Origin: Paenibacillus tyrphae
GTDB lineage: Bacteria > Bacillota > Bacilli > Paenibacillales > NBRC-103111
Length of the DNA: 64,000 nucleotides
Direction: 5' to 3'
Assembly: GCF_000722545.1 (NCBI RefSeq)
Contig: NZ_JNVM01000015.1
Span: 151,819 to 215,818 of the forward strand
The stretch's first letter is position 1. Every line of letters starts with the position of its first letter. Of the stretch, positions 1-8,805 are shown piece after piece. Below the pieces are notes generated by a model. It was not told the DNA's origin and searched no databases. It saw nothing but the letters and a program-made list of their open reading frames with translations. Made by a program: the position numbers and the translations under genes.

Positions 1-367
1 GCGCTCCGCTAATCAGCTCCGCGCCGTCGCCGAAATGCCGGGACATCCAGCGGACGCCAAGCAGAACGAACCAAATGGCGATCCCGGCCACCGAGCCTTT
101 CATGACGACTTCCCCGGTGGCAGCATGAATGCGGAATTTCGTCAAAGCGCCCCGGGCTATACCCACCACGGCCCCTACGGCGGCGCCTGCCGTCATAACC
201 AGCGGAGCATACGGTGTCAACGTAAAATCTTGTCCGATCAGGCGCAGGCTGACATAAACCATCAAAGCGGGCACGATCCATAACGTCGCTATTTTCACCG
301 GACGCTCCCGCAATTGTCTCAAAGCAATCCAGATCAGCAAAACCAGCAAAATCAATCCGTCGGTCAT
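1..367 (-). CDS. CcdC/DUF1453-like membrane protein (3' end cut by window)
   Basis: An open frame runs from an ATG at 367 to the left edge with no stop, so the C-terminus lies outside. A GGAGGG ribosome binding site sits nine bases upstream of the ATG. The visible 122 residues hold three or four hydrophobic segments (about residues 4-17, 27-42, 50-65 and 90-105), separated by short charged loops. A loop of the type RGALTKFRIHAATGEVVMKG between membrane segments resembles the DUF1453/CcdC family of small integral membrane proteins, whose function is poorly defined. The membrane nature is directly visible; the family call is by resemblance only. It lies downstream of the two small genes at 508-1073 on the same strand, separated by 140 bases without a clear terminator. 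Confidence 0.55.
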   Translation of the reverse strand, partial: MTDGLILLVLLIWIALRQLRERPVKIATLWIVPALMVYVSLRLIGQDFTLTPYAPLVMTAGAAVGAVVGIARGALTKFRIHAATGEVVMKGSVAGIAIWFVLLGVRWMSRHFGDGAELISGA

Positions 368-507
368 CGGCTTTATTCCCTCCAAGTCGTTGATGCCTCC
401 ATCGTACCCGTTTCCCGCAGGACGCACATCACCAAAACGGACACATCATCATCGTCCGAACGGACACTCTTTTGGGGAACCGTCCGTCCGGCTATCGACA
501 GGAATAT

Positions 508-675
508 TCACCGAGGACCGGAGCTGCCGGATAGCTGCTCGCTTAAGCTGCGGTTAAGCTCCACGATTCCTTCGAATTGTTTGATCGTTAAGGAAGCTTT
601 TCCTCCCTCCTCCGATCCGGCAGTATAGTAAATCTTGTAAATTAAAGGGATCAGCGCTGCTGAGGCATTCGTCAT
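508..675 (-). CDS. Small protein, 55 residues, coupled to the upstream gene
   Basis: The ATG (675-673) overlaps the TGA stop of the 133-residue gene (674-672) in an ATGA junction, the usual sign of translational coupling. The frame stays open for 55 codons to a TGA at 508-510, ending in a charged segment (SLTIKQFEGIVELNRSLSEQ) that resembles the LTIQSVIAINRRLAAIEA stretch of the upstream protein. No family is recognised. An alternative reading is that both frames are one gene broken by a frameshift at the ATGA; the similarity between the two halves argues more for related neighbours, but this is not settled. Confidence 0.5.
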   Translation of the reverse strand: MTNASAALIPLIYKIYYTAGSEEGGKASLTIKQFEGIVELNRSLSEQLSGSSGPR

Positions 676-1073
676 GCCGAATAGTTTGCCCGGTCGGTTT
701 CGGTAAAGCCGTTATGTTCTCTATAGCTTTTCTCCAAGTTTTTCGTGATTTCCAGCATGTTATTCGCTATCGGGTTCAACAGATTCGTATGCGTCGCACG
801 ATCGATCGTATCCGAATCAGCTTCAATCGCAGCAAGCCTGCGATTTATAGCGATGACGGATTGTATGGTCAATGGCCCGTTATGATTGCTGACGATCTCC
901 TCGTAATTGCTTAGAATCCTATAAAGTGAATGCCCTGCGATGCTTTCCAATTCCATCTTGTTTCCTTGACGACGTTCATAAAGATCATAAAGAATGGAAG
1001 CCATCATCCATAATAAAACAAAAGTAACGAACAGGAGAAACGCCGTTTTCTTCTGGACCCATTTCAAATTCAC
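672..1073 (-). CDS. Membrane-anchored small protein of unknown function
   Basis: The 133-residue protein starts at a GTG behind an AGGAGCG ribosome binding site. It has one N-terminal membrane segment (about residues 9-28, rich in F, L, V, W) followed by a polar, mostly helical region of about 100 residues with two amphipathic stretches. This is the layout of a bitopic protein with an extracytoplasmic helical domain. No family was recognised. The gene heads a short minus-strand unit with the 55-residue gene at 508-675, whose start overlaps its stop. Confidence 0.6.
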   Translation of the reverse strand: MNLKWVQKKTAFLLFVTFVLLWMMASILYDLYERRQGNKMELESIAGHSLYRILSNYEEIVSNHNGPLTIQSVIAINRRLAAIEADSDTIDRATHTNLLNPIANNMLEITKNLEKSYREHNGFTETDRANYSA

Positions 1074-1168
1074 CCGCTCCTACCGTCTGTTGAATTAAGT
1101 CTAGTATACGGTTTTGTTTGAACAAGAGCATTGGACATTGACAAACGATTCAATGACGCGGGAATGAC

Positions 1169-1199
1169 AAAAAGCTGCCTGGCATTCATGCCAGGCAGC
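1169..1199 (-). terminator. Rho-independent terminator of the opp operon
   Basis: On the minus strand an 11-bp perfect stem (GCTGCCTGGCA paired with TGCCAGGCAGC, loop TGAA) is followed by five T residues. It lies 14 bases after the oppF stop codon. Confidence 0.92.
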
Positions 1200-1212
1200 C
1201 TTTGGTTCGATG

Positions 1213-2178
1213 CTATACAAGATGGCAGGCCACGTAATGGCTGCCCCCGACATCCCGGTAATCCGGCACCTGCTCGCGGCAGACCGGCTGCGCCAGTGGG
1301 CAGCGCGTGTGGAACTTGCAGCCCGAAGGCGGATTCGCCGGGCTTGGAATGTCGCCCTTCAGCACGATCCGCTCGCGCCGTACAGTCGGGTCGGGCACCG
1401 GCACCGCCGACAGCAGCGCCTGCGTGTAAGGATGCAGCGGGCGGGCGAACAGCTCATCCCGCGGCGCCTGCTCCACCATCGTGCCGAGATACAGCACGCC
1501 GATTTGCGTGCACAGATGCTCGACGACGCTGAGGTCGTGCGAGATGAACAGATACGTCACTCCACTGCGCTCCTGCAGGTCGCTGAACAGGTTGACGATC
1601 TGCGCTTGAATGGACACGTCCAGCGCGGACACCGGCTCGTCGGCTACGACGAAGTCCGGGTTCAGGATGATCGCCCGGGCGATCCCAATCCGCTGCCGCT
1701 GGCCGCCGGAAAATTCGTGCGGGTACCGGTCGTAGTGATCGGGAAGCAGGCCGCAGACGGCCAGTACTTCCCGCACCCGCTCCCGGGCTTCGGCCTTCGA
1801 CGCCAGCCCGTGGTCGATCAGCGCTTCGCCGATCGCCTCGCCGACGCGCATCCGCGGATTCAGCGAGCTGAACGGATCTTGGAACACGAGCTGCATTGAG
1901 GGCCGCAGCTTGCGTAGTTCGTCGCGGGACAGGCCGTACAAGTCCGTCCCTTTGAAGTAGACGTCGCCCGCCGTCTTCTCCGTCAGCCGGAGCACGGTGC
2001 GGCCGATCGTGCTCTTCCCGCTGCCGGACTCGCCGACGAGTCCGAACGTCTCGCCGCGCCGGATCGCGAAGCTGACGTCGTCCACCGCTTTGACATCGCC
2101 GACGCGGCCGCCGAAGACGCCGCCTTTGATCGGATAGTAGGTTTTGAGCTCTTGAACCTTCAGCAGGGCGTCCGTCAT
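1213..2178 (-). CDS. oppF: Oligopeptide ABC transporter ATP-binding protein OppF
   Basis: A 321-residue cytoplasmic ATPase that, with OppD, powers peptide import through OppBC. Visible motifs are Walker A GESGSGKST (about residues 50-58), signature FSGGQRQRIGIARA (about 158-171), Walker B FVVADEPVSALD (about 177-188) and the H-loop in ISHDLSVV. The C-terminal oligopeptide/dipeptide extension contains a CKFHTRCPLAQPVC cysteine cluster, as in OppF/DppF with an iron-sulfur-type motif. The ATG overlaps the oppD stop (ATGA) and is preceded by GAGGAGG. It is the last gene of a five-gene operon. The exact peptide specificity cannot be told from sequence; a DppF-type dipeptide role is possible. Confidence 0.93.
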   Translation of the reverse strand: MTDALLKVQELKTYYPIKGGVFGGRVGDVKAVDDVSFAIRRGETFGLVGESGSGKSTIGRTVLRLTEKTAGDVYFKGTDLYGLSRDELRKLRPSMQLVFQDPFSSLNPRMRVGEAIGEALIDHGLASKAEARERVREVLAVCGLLPDHYDRYPHEFSGGQRQRIGIARAIILNPDFVVADEPVSALDVSIQAQIVNLFSDLQERSGVTYLFISHDLSVVEHLCTQIGVLYLGTMVEQAPRDELFARPLHPYTQALLSAVPVPDPTVRRERIVLKGDIPSPANPPSGCKFHTRCPLAQPVCREQVPDYRDVGGSHYVACHLV

Positions 2179-3152
2179 CGCGATTCCTCCTCATAAAGCC
2201 AGCAGGCGACCCGGTGCTCTGCGCCTTGCGCCCGCATCGGCGGCTGCTTCGTGCGGCAAATGTCCATACAGTGCTCGCACCGGTCGCTGAAATAACACGA
2301 GTCCCCTATGCCGATCAAGTTCGGCACCTGCCCGGGGATGGAATACAGCCGGTCCTTCCGCTCGCCGATGACGGGCTTCGATTTCAGCAAGCCCTGCGTG
2401 TACGGATGCTTCGCATGACGGAACAGCTCGACTACCGGCGCTTCCTCGATCACTTTGCCCGCGTACATCACGACGACGTAATCCGCCGTCTCCGCGACGA
2501 CGCCCAGATCGTGCGTGATCAGCAGAATGGCCGTATTGTACTGCTCCTTGACCTGACGGAGCAGATCGAGAATTTGCGCCTGGATCGTCACGTCGAGCGC
2601 CGTCGTCGGCTCATCGGCGATGAGCAGCTTCGGACTGCATGCGAGCGCTGAAGCGATCATGACCCGCTGCAGCATGCCGCCGCTTAGCTCGTGGGGATAG
2701 GCGGCGAACACGCGCGGTGCGTCGGGTATGCCGACTTTTCCGATCAACGAAAGGACTTCCGCCTTCGCTTCCTTGCGGCTGAGCAGCCGATGCTCCATCA
2801 GCGGCTCCATCAACTGCTCTCCGATCGTCAGCACCGGATTGAGGGACGACATCGGCTCCTGAAACACCATCGCTATCTCGCTGCCGCGAAGTCTCCGCAT
2901 CTCCTCAGGCTTCAGCGAGAGCAGGTCGCGGCCGTCCATCTCGACGGCTCCGCTTTCGATCTTCCCGTTATCGGCGACCAGCCGCATGAGCGACAGCGCC
3001 GTGACGCTCTTGCCGCTGCCCGATTCGCCGACGATGCCGACCGTCTCCCCTTCCCGAATGCGGAAGCTGACATCGTTGACCGCCTTGACGACGCCGGACT
3101 CCGTATGAAAATACGTATGTACGTGTTTGAATTCGACGAGTGTTTTGTTCAA
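2175..3152 (-). CDS. oppD: Oligopeptide ABC transporter ATP-binding protein OppD
   Basis: A 325-residue ATPase paired with OppF. Walker A GESGSGKSVT is near residues 41-50, the signature LSGGMLQRVMIASA near 155-168 and Walker B LLIADEPTTALD near 175-186. A C-terminal peptide-transporter extension follows, with CYFSDRCEHCMDIC cysteines. The start is a TTG at 3152 behind AAGGAAGG; no ATG in frame fits as well. It follows oppC by only six bases and overlaps oppF by four, so the three are co-translated. Confidence 0.93.
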   Translation of the reverse strand: MNKTLVEFKHVHTYFHTESGVVKAVNDVSFRIREGETVGIVGESGSGKSVTALSLMRLVADNGKIESGAVEMDGRDLLSLKPEEMRRLRGSEIAMVFQEPMSSLNPVLTIGEQLMEPLMEHRLLSRKEAKAEVLSLIGKVGIPDAPRVFAAYPHELSGGMLQRVMIASALACSPKLLIADEPTTALDVTIQAQILDLLRQVKEQYNTAILLITHDLGVVAETADYVVVMYAGKVIEEAPVVELFRHAKHPYTQGLLKSKPVIGERKDRLYSIPGQVPNLIGIGDSCYFSDRCEHCMDICRTKQPPMRAQGAEHRVACWLYEEESR

Positions 3153-3158
3153 TGCCGC

Positions 3159-4103
3159 TTACCTTCCTTTCAATCGGGGATCGAGCGCGTCCCGAAGCGC
3201 ATCGCCAAGCAGGTTGATGGCGATGACGGTGGTTAAAATCGCCATGCCCGGCGGAATCCACACCCACGGCCGCTTCTGAAAATCGATGAGCGAGTTCGCC
3301 GCATCGAGCATATTCCCCCAGGACGGCGTCGGCGGGACGACGCCCAGTCCGAGGAAGCTGAGCGTCGATTCGCTGATAATCGCGCCCGCGACATGCAGCG
3401 TAGCGACCACGATCAGGGTCGGCACGGTGTTCGGCAGCAGATGCCGGAACATTTTGCGCCGGTCCCGCAGCCCGAGCGCTTCCGCCGCCTGCATATACGC
3501 CTGCTCCCGCAGCACCAGCAGCTCGCTGCGGACGAGCCGCGCCAAACCCGGCCAGCCTAGGAAGCTCAGCATCAGCATGACGATATAAATCCGGTAATCC
3601 GACGGCACCTTCCACTCCGACATGACAGCTCCCATAATGATCAGCAGCGGAAGGCTCGGAATGGTCAGCAGCACGTCGGCAAAACGCATAATGACTTGAT
3701 CGACGATCCCGCGGTAAAAACCGGCGAGCGCGCCGAGCACCGAGCCGACCGCTACGGACAACACGACCGAGGCCACGCCGACCGTCAGCGAGATGCGCCC
3801 GGCCTGCATCAGCCGGGTCAGCACGTCCCGGCCCAGACCGTCCGTCCCAAGCCAATGCAGCGCACTGGGCGGCTTGTTGATCCGGGCGACGTCGACCTTG
3901 CCGTTCGCGTAGGGCGACAAATACGGCCCGAGGAAGCAAAACAAAATCATAAACACCAAAAACGCCAGGCCGAACAAAGCCAGCTTGTTTTTGCGCAGCC
4001 GACGCGCCGCTTGCCTCCACGGCGAATCCGCCGCGGTCTTCCGGGCGGGTGCCGCAGCGCTGGGCAATCCGGAGCCGGCCGTTCTTTTTGCATCGATCAT
4101 CAT
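3159..4103 (-). CDS. oppC: Oligopeptide ABC transporter permease OppC
   Basis: A 314-residue inner membrane permease. A cytoplasmic N-terminal tail of about 35 residues precedes the first membrane segment (near 42-62, the OppC_N region, KLALFGLAFLVFMILF). The binding-protein-dependent transport domain fills the rest, with five further membrane segments and an EAA loop near residue 215 (AEALGLRDRRKMFRHLLPN). This loop docks with the ATPases. Start ATG at 4103 has a GGGGG-type ribosome binding site. It lies ten bases after oppB. Confidence 0.92.
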   Translation of the reverse strand: MMIDAKRTAGSGLPSAAAPARKTAADSPWRQAARRLRKNKLALFGLAFLVFMILFCFLGPYLSPYANGKVDVARINKPPSALHWLGTDGLGRDVLTRLMQAGRISLTVGVASVVLSVAVGSVLGALAGFYRGIVDQVIMRFADVLLTIPSLPLLIIMGAVMSEWKVPSDYRIYIVMLMLSFLGWPGLARLVRSELLVLREQAYMQAAEALGLRDRRKMFRHLLPNTVPTLIVVATLHVAGAIISESTLSFLGLGVVPPTPSWGNMLDAANSLIDFQKRPWVWIPPGMAILTTVIAINLLGDALRDALDPRLKGR

Positions 4104-4112
4104 GACGTCCCC

Positions 4113-5069
4113 CTACTTTAACCGAATCCGGGGATCGGCCACCCCGTAGAGCAGATCCGCGAGCAAATTGCCGAGCACCGTCAGCAGCGCGAGAAACATG
4201 GTAAAGCCCATCAGCACGGGATAATCCCGCACGCTGAGCGCCCCGAAATAAATGTAGCCCGCGCCCGGCCAATGAAAAATTTTCTCCGTGATAATAGCGC
4301 CTGCGAACAGCCCCGGCAGCTCGAAGCCGAGCAGCGTAATCGCCGGAAGCAGCGCATTGCGCAGCGCGTGCTTGAACAGCACGACCCGTTCCTTCAAGCC
4401 TTTGGCTCTGGCGGTCCGGACGAAATCCCGACGGATCACTTCCAGCATGTTCGTGCGGAAATACCGCGTAAGCGACCCGACGCTCAGCAGCGTCAGCACC
4501 GTCACGGGCAAGATCATATGATGCGCCACTTCCCAGACGCGCGCCCAGCCTGCGGTTTGGCTGCCCGTATTCGTGATGCCCCCCGGGGGAAACCAGCCAA
4601 AGTCCACAGCGAATATTTTGATCATCAGGAGCCCGAGAAAGAAAGAAGGGAACGACATGGCCGCGAACACGCCGAGCGTCACCAGCCCGTCGAACCAGGA
4701 ATACTGCTTCACAGCCGAAAACACGCCGACAATCAGAGCTATCGTCCATGTCAAAATCATCGACACCAGCGCGATCAAGAACGAGTTCCAGATGAACTTG
4801 CCCAAAAGGTCCGACACCGGCTCCTGATACTGCATCGAGTAGCCCAGGTTGCCCGTCAACAAGTTACCAAGCCAAATAAAATAGCGCTCCAACACGGGCT
4901 TATCCAACCCGTAAAGGGTCCGAAGCTCCTGCGCCCGCTCGAGCGTCAGCTTCGGATTCGTATCCACGAAATCCCCCGGCGTCATCGCGAAGACGAAAAA
5001 AATAAGAAGTGACGCCCCCACCAGCATCGGGATCATTAAAAGCAGCCTGCGAACGATATACGATTTCAT
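4113..5069 (-). CDS. oppB: Oligopeptide ABC transporter permease OppB
   Basis: A 318-residue permease that opens with the typical OppB_N segment MKSYIVRRLLLMIPMLVGAS and has six predicted membrane segments. The EAA loop is visible as RTARAKGLKERVVLFKHALRN near residues 205-225. Length and layout match OppB/DppB. It pairs with OppC to form the channel. The gene begins 56 bases after oppA, and a hairpin (5092-5113) lies between them, so its expression relative to the binding protein is probably reduced. Confidence 0.92.
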   Translation of the reverse strand: MKSYIVRRLLLMIPMLVGASLLIFFVFAMTPGDFVDTNPKLTLERAQELRTLYGLDKPVLERYFIWLGNLLTGNLGYSMQYQEPVSDLLGKFIWNSFLIALVSMILTWTIALIVGVFSAVKQYSWFDGLVTLGVFAAMSFPSFFLGLLMIKIFAVDFGWFPPGGITNTGSQTAGWARVWEVAHHMILPVTVLTLLSVGSLTRYFRTNMLEVIRRDFVRTARAKGLKERVVLFKHALRNALLPAITLLGFELPGLFAGAIITEKIFHWPGAGYIYFGALSVRDYPVLMGFTMFLALLTVLGNLLADLLYGVADPRIRLK

Positions 5070-5091
5070 GATCGTCCCCCCAAGAAAGTGA

Positions 5092-5113
5092 GCCCAGCCT
5101 TGACCGGCTGGGC
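5092..5113 (-). promoter_or_regulatory. Intergenic hairpin between oppA and oppB
   Basis: An 8-bp perfect stem (GCCCAGCC/GGCTGGGC, 6-base loop) sits in the oppA-oppB gap without a following T tract. Such hairpins in ABC operons commonly stabilise the upstream binding-protein message or partly attenuate downstream genes; that role is inferred here. Confidence 0.7.
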
Positions 5114-5124
5114 ATAAGTTGCGG

Positions 5125-6888
5125 TTACGGCTCGATTTGGACCGTCGGCAGGCTGGCGTTCACGCTGTTGAAGCCGTTCAGCTCAAGCCCTTTGATCCGG
5201 CTGTTCGAAGCGCCGAGAATTTTACGGTAGTTCAGCAGAATGTACGGCGGGTCGTCGCTGAGCTCCTTGTACAGCTCCTTGTAGGCCTGCTTCCGCTTCT
5301 CGATATCGAGCGTACCGACCGCTTTGGCCACCAGCTCGTCGACCTTCGGATTATTGTAGCCGTTCGTGTCCGTGAAGCTGCCTTTATATTTCGAGTTGAA
5401 CGACTGCACGCCGTCGTCCGGGTCGTTCAGAATCGCGGTCGAGAACGAAACCAGGTCGTGCTCGCCTTTTTTCGATTTGGCCAGCAGGGCGTTGTAGTCC
5501 ATCAATTCGGTTTGAAAATCGATGCCGATCGCTTTGTAGTTTTCTTTGGCAATCGGGATCAAAATATCGGTTACTTTTCCTTTGGAGCCGAAGAAGCGAA
5601 CCGACAGACGCTGTCCGTCTTTCTCGCGGATGCCGTCCTTGCCCGGCTTCCAGCCGGCTTCGTCCAGCAGCTTCTTCGCCTTCTCCTGATCGAACGGATA
5701 CGGATTGACGCCCTCTTCCGAGTACGCCCATGAGATCGGGGACACCGGTACATTCGCCACCTGTCCGTAGCCTTGGTAAATGGTGCCGACGATTTTTTGA
5801 CGGTCCAACCCGTAGATGAACGCCTGCCTTACCCGCTTGTCTTTGAAGAACGGCTTGGAGTGGTTGAACTTGATATACGAGTACGAGCTGGCCGTGTAGA
5901 CGTCGATATTGGCAAAGCCGAGCGACTGGAGCAGCTCCATATTATCCTGGTTGCCCGTAAACCCGGAATAATCCGTCTCGCCGGTTTGGAAAAACTGGGT
6001 GGCGTCGCCTTCCGTCGTTTTGTAGATGAAATGCTCGACAGCCGGTTTGCCTTTATAAAAATTCGGGTTGGCCACGAACCGGACTTCCTGTCCCGGAACG
6101 AACTTCTCCAGCTTGTACGGGCCCGATTCGAGCGGCTTGCTGTGCAGTTGCTTGATCGAATCGAGCTTGCCGGGCTTGTAGTCTTTGCCGTAGTACGCTT
6201 TGGACAGCACCTGTCCACCGAGGAGGTACAAGGCTTGCGCGTTGACTTTGTCCGTCGTAATCTTGATCGTCTGCGGATCGACGACCTGAATGCCTTCGAC
6301 CGTCGCAGCTTTGCCCTCTTTGTAGTCCTTGCCCCCTTTGACGGCGGCTTGGGCAATGTCGGTTTGCCCGTCGTACGCAGGGTCGTGGAGCAGTGTCAGC
6401 GTGAAGGCGACATCGTCGGCCGTGAGCGGCGAGCCGTCGCTGAATTTAAGCCCCGCGCGCAGCTTGAACGTATACGTCAGCTGGTCGTCCGACAGCTCCC
6501 ACTTCTCCGCCATTCCGGGAATCGGCTTGCCGTTCTTGTCGATGTCCACGAGCTGGGCGAACAGGACGGAATTGACGTTGCCGTCGTAGCCGTTCTGATA
6601 AAAGTACGGGTTGAAAATGCCGCCCGGCTCGGTGAGCGAGACGACGAACGTATCCGTGCGCTTCTTCGCTGCCTCGGGAATCTTCGATTTGTCGGCGGCC
6701 TGTATCAGGCCGTCCTTAATGCCGGCCACCCCGCTCTGGCCCGCGCCAGGCGTTCCTACGGCTTCCGTGCCTTTGGCATCACCGCCTCCGGTTGGCGCCG
6801 CCGCATCTTGGCCGCTGCAGGCGGACAGCAGCAGCGAGCAGGCGACAATCGCCGACACGGACAGCGTCAAAGCTTTTCTTCTCTTCAT
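5125..6888 (-). CDS. oppA: Oligopeptide-binding lipoprotein OppA
   Basis: A 587-residue extracellular solute-binding protein of family 5 (SBP_bac_5). It begins MKRRKALTLSVSAIVACS and has the lipobox LLSAC, so it is a membrane-tethered lipoprotein. A low-complexity A/G/T linker follows, then the peptide-binding fold from about residue 75 to the end (PYFYQNGYDGNV and YTFKLRAGLKFSDGSPLTADD are characteristic). The ATG at 6888 was chosen because it gives the signal peptide and is preceded by GGAGGGG; the frame is open further upstream but that stretch is not protein-like. It is the first gene of the operon, with a promoter at 6992-7020. It captures peptides and hands them to OppBC. Confidence 0.93.
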   Translation of the reverse strand: MKRRKALTLSVSAIVACSLLLSACSGQDAAAPTGGGDAKGTEAVGTPGAGQSGVAGIKDGLIQAADKSKIPEAAKKRTDTFVVSLTEPGGIFNPYFYQNGYDGNVNSVLFAQLVDIDKNGKPIPGMAEKWELSDDQLTYTFKLRAGLKFSDGSPLTADDVAFTLTLLHDPAYDGQTDIAQAAVKGGKDYKEGKAATVEGIQVVDPQTIKITTDKVNAQALYLLGGQVLSKAYYGKDYKPGKLDSIKQLHSKPLESGPYKLEKFVPGQEVRFVANPNFYKGKPAVEHFIYKTTEGDATQFFQTGETDYSGFTGNQDNMELLQSLGFANIDVYTASSYSYIKFNHSKPFFKDKRVRQAFIYGLDRQKIVGTIYQGYGQVANVPVSPISWAYSEEGVNPYPFDQEKAKKLLDEAGWKPGKDGIREKDGQRLSVRFFGSKGKVTDILIPIAKENYKAIGIDFQTELMDYNALLAKSKKGEHDLVSFSTAILNDPDDGVQSFNSKYKGSFTDTNGYNNPKVDELVAKAVGTLDIEKRKQAYKELYKELSDDPPYILLNYRKILGASNSRIKGLELNGFNSVNASLPTVQIEP

Positions 6889-6991
6889 AAATGATCCCCT
6901 CCGGCATGATCGGGAAGACGGAAATAGTTCCAGTTCCCCTTTAATTTTATAATTCCGATATGTATAATATGTTTTACTGTAGATAAGCATC

Positions 6992-7028
6992 ATTATAGAT
7001 ATTTTACTTTGTTCTGTAAATAGAGAAC
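6992..7028 (-). promoter_or_regulatory. opp operon promoter with overlapping inverted repeat
   Basis: Minus-strand TTTACA (7015-7020) and TATAAT (6992-6997) are separated by exactly 17 bases. An inverted repeat GTTCT-N8-AGAAC (7011-7028) covers the -35 box and could be an operator. The AT-rich leader from 6997 to the oppA start is about 105 bases. The remaining gap (7029-7260) holds no gene or clear terminator that I can see. Confidence 0.75.
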
Positions 7029-7260
7029 AACAAAAATTTTCTTTATTTGAAGAATTTATGACAAAGCGCGAATAAAAAGAAGGCCTCGGCCCATGAAAAA
7101 GTTCATGAGAGATTGGAAGGCAATTCTCGGAGAGGGGTTTCTGTTTCGATAAAAGAAGGCATGTCGGGGGAACTGGCTCCGAATTCGGGAACGCCAAAGA
7201 ACCTTCCGATGCGTCATCGCAAGGTTCGTGCCGAAGGCGTCGGCCGGCTGCGGCCTGCCG

Positions 7261-8175
7261 TCAATCGGCGAGCAGATAGCCCAGCAGCGATTCCTGAAGC
7301 CCTCCGATTGCCTCCTTCCGCAGGCTGTAAGCTACGGCCGAATCTCCGGACATGTGAGCACGCAGCAAGCCGGCAGAACGGAGGTTGAAAATATGGTCGT
7401 GCGTAATTCCTTTGGAAATGCCGATATAACGCACGATTTCCGTAAAACTGCGCGGGCCGCCGTTCAAATAGCGCAGGATGCGCAGGCGACTTTTTTCGCT
7501 GAGGCTGCGAAGCTGGCGGTACAAGCGGCGGGACGGCTCATCGGCCGGGTCGTCGTAGGAGCCGTCAACGGCATACTGGCAAACGGTCAAGCTGCCGAAC
7601 GTATAAATAATGTTGGCCGGTTGAAAATGATACTGCGGCGACAATACCAGCTTGTCGCACTCGGCTCCCGGTTCGAAATACAGCCCGTTCGTGATCTGCT
7701 CGGCCAGCGCGTCCGGCGGCAGCGTTCCGATCCCCGCGCGTTTGCGTGCGGCGTTCTCGCTCAGCCACTCCAGCAGCTTGGGGTCGGTGCCGGCGAAGTA
7801 CTGCCGGTTCCATTCGGACAGCAGGTGCAGCCACCGGTCCCGGATCGCTCCCAGCTCGCCGGGGAACGAGCTCATATACGGGGCCAGCAGCTCGTACATT
7901 TCGCCCGCCGTCATCCGTTCGAACCAGGCCAAGAAGCGCTCCGCGCTTTCCTTGTGCGGACACAGGTACAGAAATAAATACATCAGCTTCCACTCCGCCG
8001 AAATTTCGGTTTCGTCCAGCGTCGAGGCGAACGGCTTGCTGAGCTTCAGCTTCGTTTGCCCCGCCCATGTGGAGCCAAGGTCGGTTTTTTTGTAGAACTT
8101 TTTGCAAAGATACGTATGGAGGCTGTTCAAAAGTTCATTAGCGGGACCGAACGCCACTTCCAGTTCGTACGACAT
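7261..8175 (-). CDS. ArsR-type winged-helix transcriptional regulator with large N-terminal domain
   Basis: A 304-residue protein. The last 90 residues form an ArsR-like winged helix (LRSLSEKSRLRILRYLNGGP, then SFTEIVRYIGISKGITHDHI and the wing SAGLLRAHMSGDSAVAYSL). The first 210 residues form a helical domain seen in DUF5937-type regulators, and no metal-binding cysteine motif is visible. The ATG at 8175 is preferred because AAGGAG lies ten bases upstream; a TTG six codons earlier would overlap that site. It lies upstream of the opp promoter in the same direction and is a plausible regulator of opp, but the link rests on position only. Confidence 0.8.
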   Translation of the reverse strand: MSYELEVAFGPANELLNSLHTYLCKKFYKKTDLGSTWAGQTKLKLSKPFASTLDETEISAEWKLMYLFLYLCPHKESAERFLAWFERMTAGEMYELLAPYMSSFPGELGAIRDRWLHLLSEWNRQYFAGTDPKLLEWLSENAARKRAGIGTLPPDALAEQITNGLYFEPGAECDKLVLSPQYHFQPANIIYTFGSLTVCQYAVDGSYDDPADEPSRRLYRQLRSLSEKSRLRILRYLNGGPRSFTEIVRYIGISKGITHDHIFNLRSAGLLRAHMSGDSAVAYSLRKEAIGGLQESLLGYLLAD

Positions 8176-8318
8176 TCCGGAACACTCCTTCAAGCCATTT
8201 TCGGGTATCGTTTTTCAGACTTTGGCGATCCGGAAAACGGTATTTCGATTTTTAAGCAATTTTGATTTTAACACTTCATCGGAACAAAGAAAATCCCGAC
8301 AAAGGAGCGTGGCCGCCA

Positions 8319-8768
8319 ATGGCTCCCTTCGATACGTCTTCCCTAGTGCTGCTGCTGTTTGCCGCCCTCGGTATTCTGAGCAGCAATACGTCCATTACGA
8401 TTGCCGTACTCGTGCTGCTTTTATTGCGGGTGACGAACCTGCATCAAACGTTTCCCTGGCTTGAAAAGTACGGGCTGACCTGGGGAATCGTCATTCTGAC
8501 CATCGGCATTCTGACGCCGATCGCTTCCGGCAAGACAAGCCTGCAGGACCTGCTGCACTCGTTCCTGCATTGGAAGTCGCTACTGGCGGTGGGCGTCGGC
8601 GTGCTGGTCGCTTATTTGGGCGGCCGCGGCGCCGCGCTGATGGCAAGTCAGCCGACCGTCGTCACGGGGCTGCTGCTCGGGACGATTCTCGGCGTGACCT
8701 TTTTCCGGGGCGTCCCGGTCGGTCCGCTGATCGCCGCGGGGATTTTGTCGCTGCTTGTTGCGAAATGA
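8319..8768 (+). CDS. DUF441 family integral membrane protein
   Basis: A 149-residue very hydrophobic protein with four or five membrane segments, including a near-N-terminal LVLLLFAALGILSSN-TSITIAVLVLLLL stretch and a glycine-rich end (VVTGLLLGTILGVTFFRGVPVG). This matches the DUF441 (YeaL-type) family of unknown function. The ATG at 8319 has AAAGGAG eleven bases upstream; an open frame further upstream has no membrane-protein character. It is transcribed away from the ArsR gene and towards the insertion element that starts 60 bases after its stop. Confidence 0.85.
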   Translation: MAPFDTSSLVLLLFAALGILSSNTSITIAVLVLLLLRVTNLHQTFPWLEKYGLTWGIVILTIGILTPIASGKTSLQDLLHSFLHWKSLLAVGVGVLVAYLGGRGAALMASQPTVVTGLLLGTILGVTFFRGVPVGPLIAAGILSLLVAK

Positions 8769-8805
8769 CGTGCCGCCGATTCGCCGCTGCGAGTCCCCGC
8801 AATGC

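Noticed and set aside
2968..4749. A 593-codon minus-strand frame across oppB, oppC and oppD
   Set aside because: It runs out of frame through three genes with clear transporter motifs and has Arg/Gly/Pro-rich sequence typical of a shadow frame.
5773..6894. A 373-codon plus-strand frame opposite oppA
   Set aside because: Arg/Val-rich composition, no ribosome site, and oppA is certain on the other strand.
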